Of a DNA stretch of 33,665 nucleotides, positions 32,787-33,665 are shown one piece after another; positions within the stretch are counted from its first letter, which is position 1; every line of letters starts with the position of its first letter. The translations under genes were made by a program, and so were the position numbers. The notes beneath the pieces were generated by a model, which saw only the letters and a list, made by a program, of their open reading frames with translations, did not search any database and was not told the origin of the DNA. The stretch comes from Candidatus Crickella equi. Its GTDB lineage: Bacteria; Bacillota; Clostridia; Peptostreptococcales; Anaerovoracaceae. The DNA lies in assembly GCA_018064755.1 (NCBI GenBank), contig JAGHUP010000025.1:1-33665 (forward strand), in the 5' to 3' direction.

Positions 32787-32814
32787 AAAAAACCGCTCCA
32801 TACGGAGCGGTTTT
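32787..32814 (-). terminator. Intrinsic terminator after the TauE/SafE-like gene
   Basis: CCGCTCC (32793-32799), loop of 4 bases, GGAGCGG (32804-32810); on the minus strand TTTTTT follows. It is about 30 bases after the stop codon at 32844. With TTTT on the other side it may work in both directions. Confidence 0.93.
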
Positions 32815-32843
32815 GACATACGTATCATCGAATTCTGGATTAA

Positions 32844-33665
32844 TTATTCTACTCCAGCCTTCTTGTCCTTGATAGCTGCGCTGATCAGAGTGTATGAAGT
32901 GTACAGAAGTACTACACAGATCAGGTTAATCAGCCAGAACAGTGGGAGTCCTGTGATCAGCTTCCATGCGATGAATACACCAACGAGACCGCCGAACATG
33001 TTACCAAGAGTAGCAACAGCGTCGAATCTTCCAGTCTTGATGAATGCGATTGAGCATGCAGGCATCAGGAGTGCGCATGATCCCATGAATACTGGGAAGC
33101 AAGTTCCAGCATCTACTCCGAGGAGCAGGCATGTAGCCATACATGGTGCATACAGACCAAATCCGATATCCATCAGAGCGCCCCACAGAACGTTCAGGAT
33201 GATAGCTACTGCAGCCTTCCAACCAGTCAGACCGATTGCTGTTCCAACTGTTCCGAAAGGTCCAACGCCAAGGTTCTTGCAGAACATTACGATTGCAAGG
33301 AGAGGCATCATGATACCAAGTCCCCATCTGATCTTATTTCTAGGCCACTTAGTTACGATAGTAGCGAATCCATATGAACCAACTGCTGCTGCAACGAGCA
33401 TAGCGATCAGGAACTTAGGTTCGCAGTCTACTGATGATGTAAAGATGAATGCCTCGAAGATTACAGGGAAAGTATCTCCAACGTTCAGAGTACCAGGGAT
33501 ATCGATATCGTCCTGGTTATTGAAAATCTTGTACAGTGCTGTTGATGGAGCGAATGATCCGCAACCAAGAGTATCCAGGAAGTTACAAAGGATACCTACG
33601 AAGAAACCAGCAAACCACTGCTTTCCAGTAGCGTTCTTAACGTCATCCATCTTGTCCTTCTTAAT
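32844..33665 (-). CDS. TauE/SafE-type membrane permease, 5' end probably outside the window
   Basis: At least 268 residues with about eight hydrophobic segments. The two halves, each beginning with a helix rich in G, F and A (FFVGILCNFLDTLGCGSFAPSTA and ILNVLWGALMDIGFGLYAPCMA), show the duplicated G-F/G-APxxA pattern of the TSUP (TauE/SafE) family. Its members export sulfite, sulfoacetate or other small anions; the substrate here is unknown. An ATG at 33648-33650 with GAAGGA just upstream is a possible start. However, the frame is open to the window edge (codons for IKKDK precede it), so the gene may begin further right. A terminator follows the stop codon. Confidence 0.82.
   Translation of the reverse strand: MKKDKMDDVKNATGKQWFAGFFVGILCNFLDTLGCGSFAPSTALYKIFNNQDDIDIPGTLNVGDTFPVIFEAFIFTSSVDCEPKFLIAMLVAAAVGSYGFATIVTKWPRNKIRWGLGIMMPLLAIVMFCKNLGVGPFGTVGTAIGLTGWKAAVAIILNVLWGALMDIGFGLYAPCMATCLLLGVDAGTCFPVFMGSCALLMPACSIAFIKTGRFDAVATLGNMFGGLVGVFIAWKLITGLPLFWLINLICVVLLYTSYTLISAAIKDKKAGVE

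Overview
The window looks like a chromosomal segment of an anaerobic, fermentative Firmicute of the class Clostridia. The grounds are pyruvate:ferredoxin oxidoreductase next to acetate kinase, a sensory-type [FeFe]-hydrogenase, a lysine riboswitch, AGGAGG-type ribosome binding sites almost everywhere, TTGACA/TATAAT promoters and many hairpin-plus-T-run terminators. A relative of Mogibacterium/Eubacterium (Anaerovoracaceae) would fit, but that is a guess. No transposase, phage gene, CRISPR array or tRNA is visible.

Layout. (1) 1-311: two strong promoters read leftward off the edge into a leader that resembles a 16S rRNA leader. (2) 312-3767: a DUF308-like membrane protein and a pentapeptide-repeat protein on the minus strand, then a lysine riboswitch and terminator controlling an NhaC-family transporter, which is therefore probably a lysine transporter. 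(3) 3789-8671: a terminator and a large folded element, then a minus-strand operon glnS - FHA/RodA fusion - class B penicillin-binding protein. (4) 8706-12967: a divergent plus-strand pair, a sensory [FeFe]-hydrogenase with a PAS domain and a PP2C/SpoIIE-type phosphatase, followed by class II fructose-bisphosphate aldolase. (5) 12995-17825: pyruvate:ferredoxin oxidoreductase and acetate kinase on the minus strand. (6) 17972-27982: an apparent nine-gene minus-strand operon. In transcription order it holds a GH3-like adenylating enzyme, a MATE exporter fused to a degenerate histidine-kinase-type ATPase domain, a membrane sensor SpoIIE phosphatase, a second SpoIIE phosphatase fused to an RsbW-like ATPase, a YdcZ-type transporter (TTG start), a 48-residue membrane peptide, a lipoprotein, a short DtxR/MntR-type regulator and arginase. 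(7) 28028-30078: rpsB-tsf with a structured leader. (8) 30117-33665: an AzgA-type purine permease behind CGAAC/GTTCG repeats, a LysR regulator, and a TauE/SafE-type permease running off the right edge.

How the parts work together. Aldolase, pyruvate:ferredoxin oxidoreductase and acetate kinase cover glycolysis to acetate and reduced ferredoxin. The hydrogenase/phosphatase pair is well suited to sensing H2 or redox state and passing this on by protein dephosphorylation. The most unusual region is the 10-kb GH3-to-arginase operon, where a presumed acid-conjugating enzyme and an exporter are linked to two partner-switching phosphatases and two ATPase domains, with no obvious STAS protein or sigma factor nearby. 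It is the best candidate here for an undescribed system. All assignments come from reading translations by eye; no database search was run.
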